From: Rudaeicoccus suwonensis
GTDB taxonomy: Bacteria; Actinomycetota; Actinomycetes; Actinomycetales; Dermatophilaceae
Length of the DNA stretch: 64,000 nucleotides
Assembly (NCBI RefSeq): GCF_007829035.1
Contig: NZ_VIVQ01000001.1
Coordinates: forward strand, 2,170,001-2,234,000
Direction of reading: 5' to 3'
The translations under genes and the position numbers were made by a program. This document shows, piece after piece, positions 8,845 to 16,356 of the stretch. The stretch's first letter is position 1, and each line of letters begins with the position of its first letter. The notes below the pieces were generated by a model. That model saw only the letters and a program-made list of their open reading frames with translations. It made no database searches and had not been told where the DNA came from.

Positions 8845-8849
8845 TCACC

Positions 8850-9137
8850 ATGAGCGCGACACCCGATGCCGGCCGCAAGCATGCCCGCCTTGCGATGCGC
8901 CTTACGCCAGATCAAGACGCGCTGATCCGTGATGCCGCGGCCGCAACCGGCCAATCACTCACCGAGTTCGTCATGACCGCTGCGGTAGGCCGTGCGGAGG
9001 ACACATTGGCCGACCGGCGCGTGTTCCGACTGAGCGACGTCGCGTGGGCCGACTTCGCCACGATCCTTGATCGACCTGCCAAACCGATCCCCGAACTTGC
9101 CGCCCTATTGAGCGAATCCGCCTCCTGGGAAAAGTGA
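8850..9137 (+). CDS. DUF1778-family ribbon-helix-helix antitoxin (TacA-like)
   Basis: This 95-residue protein has the DUF1778 pattern ARLAMRLTPDQDALIRDAAAATGQSLTEFVMTAA, an N-terminal ribbon-helix-helix DNA-binding fold, then a C-terminal segment (RVFRLSDVAWADFATILDRPAKP) that in TacA blocks the acetyltransferase active site. The stop overlaps the GTG start of the GNAT toxin gene by four bases. The start at ATG 8850 fits family length; longer readings extend into non-coding-looking sequence. Known: TacA-TacT pairs control persistence by acetylating aminoacyl-tRNA. Confidence 0.88.
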   Translation: MSATPDAGRKHARLAMRLTPDQDALIRDAAAATGQSLTEFVMTAAVGRAEDTLADRRVFRLSDVAWADFATILDRPAKPIPELAALLSESASWEK

Positions 9138-9637
9138 AACCGCAACAGCCAAGGCCCATCGATGCAACAGACGCCCCGTCTGGCTTCGACTCTGGAGAAG
9201 AGTCGCTCGATCGCTACCTGGTCACCAGGGCACTGACCAACCATCTGGCAGACCTTGCACGCTGCTATGTCTGCATCGATGCAGACACCGACAAGATCAT
9301 CGGTTACTACACGTTGTCGGCCGTCGCCGTCGAACACGCACACCTGCCCGGCAGAGTTCGGCGAAACGCGCCGAACCCCGTCCCCGCAGTGCTGATGGGG
9401 CGGCTCGCGGTCGACACCGAAGCACAAGCATCTGGCCTCGGTCGGTCTCTCGTGCGGGACGCGATCCTGTCCACTCTTGCCGCAGCCGACCGTATCGGCG
9501 TGCGCATCCTGCTGGTCCATGCCCTGCCCCATCAGGCGGCGACCTTCTACGAGGCACTCGGGTTCAAGCAATCACCCACCGACCCGCTACACCTCTACCT
9601 GCTCCTGGCCGATGCGCGAAAGTCCCTCAGTGGCTGA
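9134..9637 (+). CDS. GNAT-family acetyltransferase toxin (TacT-like)
   Basis: A 167-residue GCN5-related N-acetyltransferase. The segment VPAVLMGRLAVDTEAQASGLGRSLVRDAI contains the acetyl-CoA pyrophosphate-binding loop (Q-x-x-GLG, with Ala-Ser in place of the usual Gly-x) and the strand preceding it; FYEALGFKQSP is the usual terminal motif. Toxins of this family acetylate the amino group of charged tRNAs and stop translation. It starts at GTG 9134 overlapping its antitoxin, so synthesis is coupled. It is intact. Confidence 0.87.
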   Translation: MKPQQPRPIDATDAPSGFDSGEESLDRYLVTRALTNHLADLARCYVCIDADTDKIIGYYTLSAVAVEHAHLPGRVRRNAPNPVPAVLMGRLAVDTEAQASGLGRSLVRDAILSTLAAADRIGVRILLVHALPHQAATFYEALGFKQSPTDPLHLYLLLADARKSLSG

Positions 9638-9736
9638 CCACGTCTGTGAACTGCGAGTTGCTCGAGTCGACGACACGGGCGGACATCGACACCGCGGCGC
9701 CTGACGGCGTCATACGTCTCGGTCGCCGGTGCCACG

Positions 9737-10213
9737 ATGGGTCACATGCCCGAGCTCCCCACGCTGCGACCCGTCCACCTGGCTCCGCTGATGACGATCT
9801 CCGCCGAGATCGGCGCCATGGTCGAGGTGTCCGGCACCCGCCGGTACATCCCGATCACCGGCGGCGCGTTCACCACCCGCGACGGGCTGCGCGGGGTGGT
9901 GCTGCCCGGTGGCGCGGACTGGCAGGTCGTGCGACCGGACGGCGCCCTGGAGATCGAAGCCCACTACGCGCTGCGCACCGACGCAGGTGACGGCATCGAG
10001 GTGCACTCCTCCGGCCTCCGCAACATCACGCCCGAACTCGCCGCACGCGTCGCGGTCGGCGACGACGTCGACCCGGGCCTGTACTACTTCCGCACCGCGA
10101 TACGTATGACGACCGCCGCCCCGGCGCTCGGCCACCTCGACAAGATGCTCGCGATCGCCACAGCCAGGCGCGACCGTTCGGCGGTCTTGCTCGACGTGCA
10201 CGAAGTGCTCTGA
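9737..10213 (+). CDS. DUF3237 (UPF0311) family protein
   Basis: A 158-residue soluble protein of the DUF3237 family: PVHLAPLMTISAEIG near the start, RRYIPITGGAF, then GALEIEAHYALRTDAGDGIEVHSSGLR, and a final stretch with YYFRTAIRMTTAAPALGHLDKMLAIATARR. The family has a beta-barrel fold and no assigned reaction. ATG 9746, nine bases further in, is an alternative start. It is a single gene followed by a repeat-rich intergenic region. Confidence 0.85.
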   Translation: MGHMPELPTLRPVHLAPLMTISAEIGAMVEVSGTRRYIPITGGAFTTRDGLRGVVLPGGADWQVVRPDGALEIEAHYALRTDAGDGIEVHSSGLRNITPELAARVAVGDDVDPGLYYFRTAIRMTTAAPALGHLDKMLAIATARRDRSAVLLDVHEVL

Positions 10214-10234
10214 GCCGGAGACCGGTTGCGACAT

Positions 10235-10462
10235 GGAGATCGCGCGGGTAGGTGGTCGGCGTGGCGACCGCGTGAAGCGGGCACCGCGAGGCGTGGCCGA
10301 GATGACGATTACTTCCCGGTATCGCCGCTGAGACCGGAAGTAATCGTCATACAAACCACCCCACCGTTCCTCACGTGACGCATGGGACGGGTGCGCCTCA
10401 CCACAGCACGCAGCGGTCCTCGCCAAGGCCACACACGTGGACGAAGTCGCCGCATCGGCGAC
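10235..10462. repeat. Dispersed intergenic repeat, copy A
   Basis: Three parts occur in the same order here and at 56172-56451: first GAGATCGCGCGGGTAGGTGG... (10236 on), then a hairpin with 15-bp arms (ATGACGATTACTTCC 10302-10316 and its complement 10336-10350), then a GC-rich tract ending in the near-palindrome GTCGCCGCATCGGCGAC (10446-10462). Parts are highly similar between the copies, though neither contains a gene. This looks like a REP/BIME- or MITE-like element; no transposase is nearby. Confidence 0.8.
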
Positions 10463-10508
10463 ATATGGACACGCCGGTGCTGCTGGCACAGGCGGGTCCG
10501 CCCATAGA

Positions 10509-10566
10509 TCACCGAATCCGAGGCTTAGAGATCGCGCGGGTAGGTGGTCGGCGTGGCGATCGCCTA
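10509..10566. repeat. Partial second copy of the dispersed repeat
   Basis: TCACCGAATCCGAGGCTTAG (10509-10528) followed by AGATCGCGCGGGTAGGTGG and TCGGCGTGGCGAT (to 10560) repeats the first module of copy A almost exactly and resembles the module at 56172-56222. The palindromic part is degenerate here. The hairpin module does not follow, so this is a fragment. Confidence 0.75.
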
Positions 10567-10675
10567 CCCGCGCGCGAAATTCGCGCAACATCTGCAGGGG
10601 ACGTCACCCTCCGATCTGGAACAGCAACTCGGTGTCGGTCCAGGCGATCTGCTGGAGCAGGCGCCGCGTATCTGA
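10553..10675 (+). pseudogene. Possible C-terminal gene fragment
   Basis: From GTG 10553 a 40-codon frame reads VAIAYPRAKFAQHLQGTSP then DLEQQLGVGPGDLLEQ and stops at 10673-10675. The amphipathic, Gln/Leu-rich composition looks more like protein than random sequence, but I recognise no family, and its start lies inside the repeat fragment. It may be the tail of a lost gene cut by the repeat, or chance. Between 10676 and 10745 I see nothing more than the region before the next start codon. Confidence 0.25.
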
Positions 10676-10745
10676 GGCTGCTGACAACGCAGGATCCGCA
10701 GCACATTACGGCCGTCCATGGCCGCGGCTCTGGCATGATCGACGC

Positions 10746-11654
10746 ATGCTGTCGGATGAGCAGGATGACGCGCTCCGGCAGGCTGCGATGGACTGGCTGC
10801 GAATTCGCACCAATGACGGGCTCGACGCTCTGACATCAGAGGAGATCCTCGAGTTCCAATTTCAGGGTGAGCCGCGTCGTCTCGCCGCAACGCAACAAGG
10901 CATCTGGAAACCGCACGACCTTCCGGCCGCACTTGCGATCCGCACCACGTATCGCGCCGAAGGACAAGAACGGCCGTATGACGACAACCTCGGAGTGGAC
11001 GGGCTCTTCCGTTACAAGTGGCGTGGTGACGATCCGCTGCATTCGGACAACCGAGCGCTGCGAGCGGCGAAAGACCTTGGGAAGCCGCTGATCTGGTGGT
11101 GGGGCGTCGGCAAGGCGGTCTACAAACCCATCTTCCCGATCTACCTGATTGATGAAGAGATCACGCAGCAACAATTCGTCGTCGCCACGGATGGCCTGCA
11201 AGAGTTGCCGGAAACCGGTTCCGCAGTCGAAGAAGTCCTCCGTCGCTACATCCAGCGAGAGACGCTGCAACGACTGCATCAACCGGTGTTCCGATCGATG
11301 GTGATGCGAGCGTACGGAACACGTTGCAGCGTCTGTGAACTCGGCCACTCCGTGCTCCTAGATGCAGCACATATCGTCGAAGACCGCCACGAGTTGGGAG
11401 TCGCCGCTATCCGAAACGGATTGGCGTTGTGCAAGATTCACCACAGTGCGTATGACGCGGGCATCCTCGGCGTGACGCCGGATCTGACGATCAAGATTCG
11501 CAGCGACATCTTGCAAGAGGTCGATGGGCCGTTGCTGGAACACGGCCTCAAGGCACTCAACAACACGCCTTTGCGTGTGGTTCCCAAGGTTCGTAAGGAA
11601 CGCCCTGACCCCGAACTTCTCGAAATCCACTACCAGAAATTCATCGCCAGCTGA
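10746..11654 (+). CDS. HNH endonuclease, McrA-like, with possible sulfur-binding domain
   Basis: A 302-residue nuclease. The C-terminal half has an HNH fold: CSVC (194-197), LDAAHIVED with His209, NGLALCKIHHSAYD with Asn224 and His232/233, an HNH_2-type arrangement. The first 140 residues (KPHDLPAALAIRT, YDDN, FRYKWRGDDP...NRALRAA, PLIWWWG) resemble the N-terminal domain of ScoMcrA/SprMcrA-type enzymes, which recognise phosphorothioate DNA; I hold that assignment loosely. Such enzymes restrict incoming modified DNA (type IV). It stands alone after the repeat region, consistent with a defence island. Confidence 0.8.
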   Translation: MLSDEQDDALRQAAMDWLRIRTNDGLDALTSEEILEFQFQGEPRRLAATQQGIWKPHDLPAALAIRTTYRAEGQERPYDDNLGVDGLFRYKWRGDDPLHSDNRALRAAKDLGKPLIWWWGVGKAVYKPIFPIYLIDEEITQQQFVVATDGLQELPETGSAVEEVLRRYIQRETLQRLHQPVFRSMVMRAYGTRCSVCELGHSVLLDAAHIVEDRHELGVAAIRNGLALCKIHHSAYDAGILGVTPDLTIKIRSDILQEVDGPLLEHGLKALNNTPLRVVPKVRKERPDPELLEIHYQKFIAS

Positions 11655-11712
11655 GCGGACCGGCACGTCATTCGGCCCACAGCCGCTCGTTGCCGATTTG
11701 TAGACTCCGCTG

Positions 11713-12492
11713 GTGAGCAGCTTCGAGACTGGCGTCGCGCACACGACCGACGGTGCCGAGATCTATTGGGAATCCCACGGATCCGGGCCGGTGCTGCTGC
11801 TGGTCGCGGGCCAAGCGTGCAGTGGCCGCTGCTGGGAGTCTTTGGTGCCCCAGTTGTCGGATCAGCACCGGGTGCTGTTGTTCGACCATCGCGGGGTCGG
11901 GCGCAGCACGTCCGGAGATCTCAGTGGGACGACGACCCGCTCGTTCGCAACTGACGTCGTCACGCTGCTGGATCACGTTGGTGCTCAGTCGGTTTCGGTC
12001 TTCGGGCACTCGATGGGTGGTCGCATCTCGCAGTGGCTGGCAGTCGACCATCCTGAACGAGTGGAACGCCTGGTGCTGGCCAGCACGACCGGCGGCGATC
12101 GTCGCGGGGTGCAGCGCGATCCGGCGATCAGTGCCCAGCTCGCGTACGGCGACATGGCGGCGATGGCGCGCCTCAGCTTGACCGACGCGTTCCGCGAACA
12201 GCACCCCGATGTCGTTGATGCCTTCGTCAACAACACCCTCACTCCTGCCGCCCGACGGGCGCACTTCGAAGCGAGCCGGGACCATGACGCATGGGACGCG
12301 GTCCACCGAATCACCGCGCCCACGCTCGTCATACACGGCCAGAATGATCAGCTGACGCCGCCTGGCAACGCACAGCTACTCGCCGAGCGCATCCCGCAGG
12401 TGAGCCTGATCATCGAGCCTGGGCAACGACACTGCGCGCACCTGGAGTCAGATCGTCTGCAACATGAGGTCATCGAATTCCTCAGTGTGTGA
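11713..12492 (+). CDS. Alpha/beta-fold hydrolase
   Basis: A 259-residue alpha/beta hydrolase with the oxyanion-region stretch LLVAGQACSGRCWE, the FDHRGVGRS turn, nucleophile elbow GHSMGG (Ser near residue 99) and the cap, then LVIHGQNDQLTPP, which contributes the acid, and a late His in RHCAHLE. Proteins of this kind include esterases, haloperoxidase-like enzymes and peptidases; substrate is unknown. It starts with GTG 11713, preceded by a TAGACT -10-like box with almost no leader. Confidence 0.85.
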   Translation: MSSFETGVAHTTDGAEIYWESHGSGPVLLLVAGQACSGRCWESLVPQLSDQHRVLLFDHRGVGRSTSGDLSGTTTRSFATDVVTLLDHVGAQSVSVFGHSMGGRISQWLAVDHPERVERLVLASTTGGDRRGVQRDPAISAQLAYGDMAAMARLSLTDAFREQHPDVVDAFVNNTLTPAARRAHFEASRDHDAWDAVHRITAPTLVIHGQNDQLTPPGNAQLLAERIPQVSLIIEPGQRHCAHLESDRLQHEVIEFLSV

Positions 12493-12568
12493 ACGACATT
12501 CGCTGTGCAGCCACGGAGACCATGACCGGGCTGTTGGCACAGTAGCGCAGTCCTCGCTGATAGAAGAG

Positions 12569-12802
12569 TCACCCGTTCTTAGACGCCAGGAAGTGGTCAA
12601 AGTCGAACGCTTCCAATGGACCCGACGCTTCGCCGGCGATGATCGCAGCGCGTAGCGACGCCATCTGCGTCTCTCGGTCCTGGAGCAGGCGCAAGCTGGC
12701 ACACACGACGTCGCTGGCCGAGCGGTAGCGCCCTGACTCAACCGCACGTGCCATGAAGTCAACGAGGTGATCATCCAGCCCGATGGATATGTTCTGATCC
12801 AT
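12569..12802 (-). CDS. ParD-family antitoxin, apparently without its toxin
   Basis: The 77-residue protein MDQNISIGLDDHLVDFMAR...GRYRSASDVVCASLRLLQDRE is a ParD1-type ribbon-helix-helix antitoxin with a C-terminal toxin-wrapping segment. I prefer the ATG at 12802 over the upstream one at 12838 because the family starts there. The usual ParE gene should overlap or follow its 3' end, at about 12490-12570, but no frame there reads like an intact ParE. The gene is thus an orphan or the surviving half of a decayed pair. Confidence 0.8.
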   Translation of the reverse strand: MDQNISIGLDDHLVDFMARAVESGRYRSASDVVCASLRLLQDRETQMASLRAAIIAGEASGPLEAFDFDHFLASKNG

Positions 12803-12961
12803 ACGCAGATGGTGCCAGCTGTTGGCGGGTGAGGCCATCCGAAACGACGGCTGCCAGTGGGTTGGGTCCCACTCGTCGCTGACCGCTCAGCTGCCGTTCC
12901 TGCCGAGCCGAGTCGAGTCGCCTCCTGAATAACGACAGTCAGCTGATGTCGCCTCCGCTGG

Positions 12962-14410
12962 CTAAAGATGCCAATCGATCTCCTGCAGCGCGTGCTCGAA
13001 TGCCCCGTTCGGTCTCGCCGACGGCAGCACCTTCAGGACATTGGCTCGAGCCGACTCCAGGTCGGCGCCGCGGAGCATCGCATACGCCATCGCCACCGTG
13101 GGCGTGCGTGACTCGGCGCGCACGCAGTGCAGGAAGACCGTCTTGCCCTCGTCCCGCAGCGCCGCAACCGTCCGCGCGGCATCCTCGATGACGAACGTGA
13201 GATTCGGATTCGCACCCGCCGTCGGGTCGTCGATCAGCCGAAAGACGAAGCTTTCCAACGCATTCGGCACTTGTGAGCGACCGACGAGGCACAGGCTGAC
13301 CACTGCATCAACGTCGGACGGCAGCGCCGCCAGCGCACCGACACCGCCGAGCCACAGGCCCGCGTCGGCCGGGTGCTGCACGAGCGTGCCAGCGCCCTCC
13401 CACGTCGAGTAGTCGAGCTGCTCGGCCATCGGCCAGCCCAGGTGGCCCGCGCGGCCTCCGTTCGACGCGAGATGCGCCAGTTCCACGAGCCGCTCGCCGC
13501 GAACCCCCGGATATCCGTGCAGGATTCGCCGGTATGCCGCAGGCACCGCGGACGCGCCCCACCGCGCGCCCAGCAGCCCTCCGGCAATGGCCGCGACGGT
13601 GTCGGTGTCGTGGCCGATCGCGATCGCCGTCGCAAGTGCATCGTTGAGGTGGGCGCACGCAGGTCCGTCCGACGGGATCGCTGTGTGCACAATCGCCGAC
13701 CACGCCGCCTGGAAGGCGCCCATCACGTGACCGTTCTGCACGAACGTCCCAGGCTCACACGCCTCGGCCTGCTCGATCAGGCCTGACCAGTAGGCCTGCG
13801 CGTCGTGGTCGAGCCACGGCAGACCGACACGTATGTCGAGTTCGGCGTGCACGATCGCGTGCCGAATCGCCATCGACCACAACACACATGCCTGCCCGGC
13901 CAGCGGGTCGTGATGGGTCAGCGAGCTGACCGCCATAGCCGCCTGCGCGAGCGCGTCGCGGTCATCGAGGTAGGCCAGGGCCACGGGTGCGGTGCGCATG
14001 AGCGAGCCATTGCCCGCGCTGCGCCCTGTCAACTCGTGCAGGCGTCGCGCCACCTCGGTCATGGATGCCGCCGTCGACCCGCTTGCCGCGAGCACCCGCG
14101 CCGTTTGCATGCCGATGTCCGGCGGACGGCTGTCCGACCACGCCTTGAAACCGGCAGCAACAAGGTCGAGACCCTCCCCGCCGCGCACATCGAGACCGTC
14201 GGCGAGAGGCGCGAGCACGGCATACGTCATGGACGTGTCGTCGGTCCACTCCCCCGGCGCGAATCCGCCGAGGCCGCCGCCGATCATCTGCGGACCGGCG
14301 GGGCCGAGGGTGGCCGAACCGAACTCATAGCCTGCGCCGAGGGCGTCGCCATTGGCTGCGCCAAGGATGGCGCCGCATGCCCGATCCTGCTGTGCCGCAG
14401 TCAGTTGCAT
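12962..14410 (-). CDS. ADP-ribosylglycohydrolase fused to a dual-specificity phosphatase-like domain
   Basis: A 482-residue, two-domain protein. Residues 5-330 are an ADP-ribosylglycohydrolase (DraG/ARH) with metal ligands in WTDDTS (55-60) and GHDTDT (266-271). Residues 340-482 contain the phosphatase signature HCVRAESR (CX5R, Cys429 and Arg435), with general-acid candidates upstream. ARH enzymes remove ADP-ribose from arginine; the second domain may dephosphorylate a product or a protein. It starts at ATG 14410, overlapping the stop of the upstream small gene (TGATG), so the pair is co-translated. The divergent NrtR-like gene suggests control by ADP-ribose or NAD. The real substrate is unknown. 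Confidence 0.85.
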   Translation of the reverse strand: MQLTAAQQDRACGAILGAANGDALGAGYEFGSATLGPAGPQMIGGGLGGFAPGEWTDDTSMTYAVLAPLADGLDVRGGEGLDLVAAGFKAWSDSRPPDIGMQTARVLAASGSTAASMTEVARRLHELTGRSAGNGSLMRTAPVALAYLDDRDALAQAAMAVSSLTHHDPLAGQACVLWSMAIRHAIVHAELDIRVGLPWLDHDAQAYWSGLIEQAEACEPGTFVQNGHVMGAFQAAWSAIVHTAIPSDGPACAHLNDALATAIAIGHDTDTVAAIAGGLLGARWGASAVPAAYRRILHGYPGVRGERLVELAHLASNGGRAGHLGWPMAEQLDYSTWEGAGTLVQHPADAGLWLGGVGALAALPSDVDAVVSLCLVGRSQVPNALESFVFRLIDDPTAGANPNLTFVIEDAARTVAALRDEGKTVFLHCVRAESRTPTVAMAYAMLRGADLESARANVLKVLPSARPNGAFEHALQEIDWHL

Positions 14411-14925
14411 CAGGTGAAAGCCTTTCCCATACCGCGCAGCACCAGATCGGCCTGCGCGACGTCGAAGTTCTTGAGATAGCTGTCGAAGAAGTCGTCGAAG
14501 ACAACCGCAGCGAAGATTCGAGCCGGCAAGATCGCGTACTGCCACACTCCCTCGGGACGCAACCCGAGCTGACAGTCGCCGTAGCGGGGACCGTCGATCG
14601 CGAGGTGGAGTCCGGCCGCCTGTGTGTCGGGCACCTGGGCCACGACTCGTGCCATCAGTCCGATGCGCAGCGGGTTCTCGAGCACGCGCACCCACAGCCC
14701 GTGGCCGCGGTGGTCGAGCTCGAAGTCACCGTCGTCGTCGATCTGCACCTCGTCGCAGTACCGCGCGTGAAGACAGTTGCTCACGATCTCGTAGAGCTCG
14801 TCGCGGTCACGCGGAGTCACCGCCACCAGTTCCGGCTCCTGCTCCACCATGTCGTCCTCCCGCGGTGCCTCGTGCGTGTCGGCCAACTCGGACGCCACGT
14901 CGTCCCAGTTGAGTTCGTCGGTCAT
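14410..14925 (-). CDS. Small acidic protein, possibly TY-Chap/YbjN-like
   Basis: A 171-residue acidic protein that I do not firmly recognise. Residues 50-150 (EIVSNCLHARYCDEVQIDDDGDFELDHRG..., LWVRVLENPLRIGLMARVVAQVP) resemble the T3SS-chaperone-like TY-Chap or YbjN fold. The preceding 45 residues look unstructured. The start at ATG 14925 is set by AGGAGG five bases upstream; longer readings are less likely. It overlaps the ADP-ribosylglycohydrolase gene by one base, so it may be a partner or adaptor of that enzyme. Confidence 0.6.
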   Translation of the reverse strand: MTDELNWDDVASELADTHEAPREDDMVEQEPELVAVTPRDRDELYEIVSNCLHARYCDEVQIDDDGDFELDHRGHGLWVRVLENPLRIGLMARVVAQVPDTQAAGLHLAIDGPRYGDCQLGLRPEGVWQYAILPARIFAAVVFDDFFDSYLKNFDVAQADLVLRGMGKAFT

Positions 14926-14960
14926 CGCCACCTCCTCTTTAGCATGCATCGTTCTCTTAT

Positions 14961-14994
14961 TTGTCATTTAACACGCTTCTTTCGCTATAGTCAA
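14961..14994. promoter_or_regulatory. Overlapping divergent promoters of the ADP-ribose gene group
   Basis: On the plus strand TTGTCA (14961-14966) and TATAGT (14986-14991) give a promoter whose start would fall at ATG 14998. On the minus strand TTGACT (14994-14989) and TTAAAT (14971-14966) are 17 bases apart and face the small-protein/glycohydrolase operon. The two promoters interlock, so one bound regulator could control both directions; the divergent NrtR-like protein is the obvious candidate. Confidence 0.5.
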
Positions 14995-14997
14995 CGG

Positions 14998-15672
14998 ATG
15001 CCGAAACTGGAGGCCTTTCCACGACCCGCCGTTGCTGTCGACCTCGCCCTGCTGACCGTCGACGACCCGGTGTCGACTCCGGCGCTGCGGGTGTTCATTC
15101 GTGATCTGAACGGCGAACATCATTTGTTACCAGGAGGTTTCATCCGCGAGCGCAGCACCATCGCGCAGACCGTGGACTGGATCTTGGAGCAGAAGGTCGG
15201 GCTGTCACTCCCCCGTGGTGTCACGCCCCGGCTGCTGCGGGTGTTCGACGCACCCGACCGCGACGACCGCACCTGGGCAATGTCGATCGCGCATTCGATC
15301 TGCCTGCCGACCGGTATGACGCAGCGCGTCGCCGGCGACTGGGTGGCTCCACAGGAGGTCGGCAAGCTCCGGTTCGACCACAACAACATCGTCGATGCAG
15401 CGGTCGCCGAGTTGCGCGAACGCTATGAGTTCAGAGGGCGTTCGGAGGATCTGATCAGCCCCGACCCGGACGGATTCTTCGGGTCGGAGGCGTTCACCCT
15501 GCACCAGTTGCGCAGGGTGCACGAGGCGGTCGTAGGGATGCCGATGCACAAGGACAACTTCGCCAAACGTATGACGCCGCTGCTGGATCCGGTGTTGCAC
15601 CGGGACGGCACGCCGGTGCTTGCTCAGAACCTGCGCGGCCGGCCGGCTGCGCTCTACCGTCGCCGCGCCTGA
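14998..15672 (+). CDS. NrtR-type Nudix-related transcriptional regulator
   Basis: The 224-residue protein has an N-terminal Nudix fold (residues 10-150) and a C-terminal winged helix (SEAFTLHQLRRVHEAVVGMPMHKDNFAKRM... GRPAALYR) as in NrtR. In the Nudix box region LPGGFIRERSTIAQTVDWIL, the catalytic RE and EE positions read WI and QK, so hydrolase activity is probably lost. In NrtR the domain acts as a sensor for ADP-ribose and controls NAD genes. Here it faces an ADP-ribosylglycohydrolase operon across 72 bases with interlocked promoters. It may be leaderless. Confidence 0.82.
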   Translation: MPKLEAFPRPAVAVDLALLTVDDPVSTPALRVFIRDLNGEHHLLPGGFIRERSTIAQTVDWILEQKVGLSLPRGVTPRLLRVFDAPDRDDRTWAMSIAHSICLPTGMTQRVAGDWVAPQEVGKLRFDHNNIVDAAVAELRERYEFRGRSEDLISPDPDGFFGSEAFTLHQLRRVHEAVVGMPMHKDNFAKRMTPLLDPVLHRDGTPVLAQNLRGRPAALYRRRA

Positions 15673-15775
15673 CTTGGTGGGCCGCGTGCGTGCGCCTCGT
15701 GGACGGAGCGCGGTGCGCCGGACGACGTCATACAGCTCGATCGTCGATGTCGTTCGTGACTGCTAGCTTCCGGCC

Positions 15776-16168
15776 ATGACAGATTCCTCGCCCTCCCACC
15801 CCGCGCCAGGGGTTATCGCCGACGCCAAGATCCGCTCGACCGGCGCGTGCATCCTGCTGATGATCGTGACGCTCGGGTTCTACAGCTGGTACTGGTGGTT
15901 CAAGGTGCACTCCGACCTGCAGCGCCAGCGCGACCGTGGGCTCGGCGGCGGAATCGCGCTCGTGCTGGCGATCTTCATCTCCATCGTCCTGGTTTTCCTC
16001 ACCCCGTCCGAAGTGGGCGACGCCTGCAAAGACCGCGGGATCCAACAGCGAGTCAGCGCGGTCACCGGCCTGTGGGTGCTGTTGCCGCTGGTCGGCATGA
16101 TCGTGTGGTTCGTGAAGGTGAACGGTGCTGTCAACCGCTACTGGGAATCGCTCGGCGTGCGCGCCTGA
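15776..16168 (+). CDS. DUF4234 family membrane protein
   Basis: A 130-residue protein with three hydrophobic segments (about residues 22-42, 58-78 and 97-115) and the DUF4234 features GFYSWYWWFKVHSDL and VNRYWESLG near the end. The function of the family is unknown. A CGTCATAC octamer lies in the upstream intergenic region (about 15726-15733). No operon partner is visible; 16169-16356 holds no gene. Confidence 0.78.
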   Translation: MTDSSPSHPAPGVIADAKIRSTGACILLMIVTLGFYSWYWWFKVHSDLQRQRDRGLGGGIALVLAIFISIVLVFLTPSEVGDACKDRGIQQRVSAVTGLWVLLPLVGMIVWFVKVNGAVNRYWESLGVRA

Positions 16169-16356
16169 CCAAAAGCACTGGACATGGCGGCCCTTGGACA
16201 GCCTCTTGTAGGTGCGTGGATGTCCGCGCTCTGTGGCGATTTGGGCGCAGAGCCGCGCTTCATGACGAACACGCCACGGCGCCGTACCGAAACTGTCCCT
16301 GCCCGTCGATAGAGTCCAACCTGTAATCGCGGCCCGACGGGCTTCCGCCGCAGGAC

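Noticed and set aside
12348-12572. Minus-strand frame as the ParE toxin
   Set aside because: Apart from a short LLSARTALL stretch it has no ParE features, is Cys- and Ser-rich, and overlaps the end of the hydrolase gene on the other strand.
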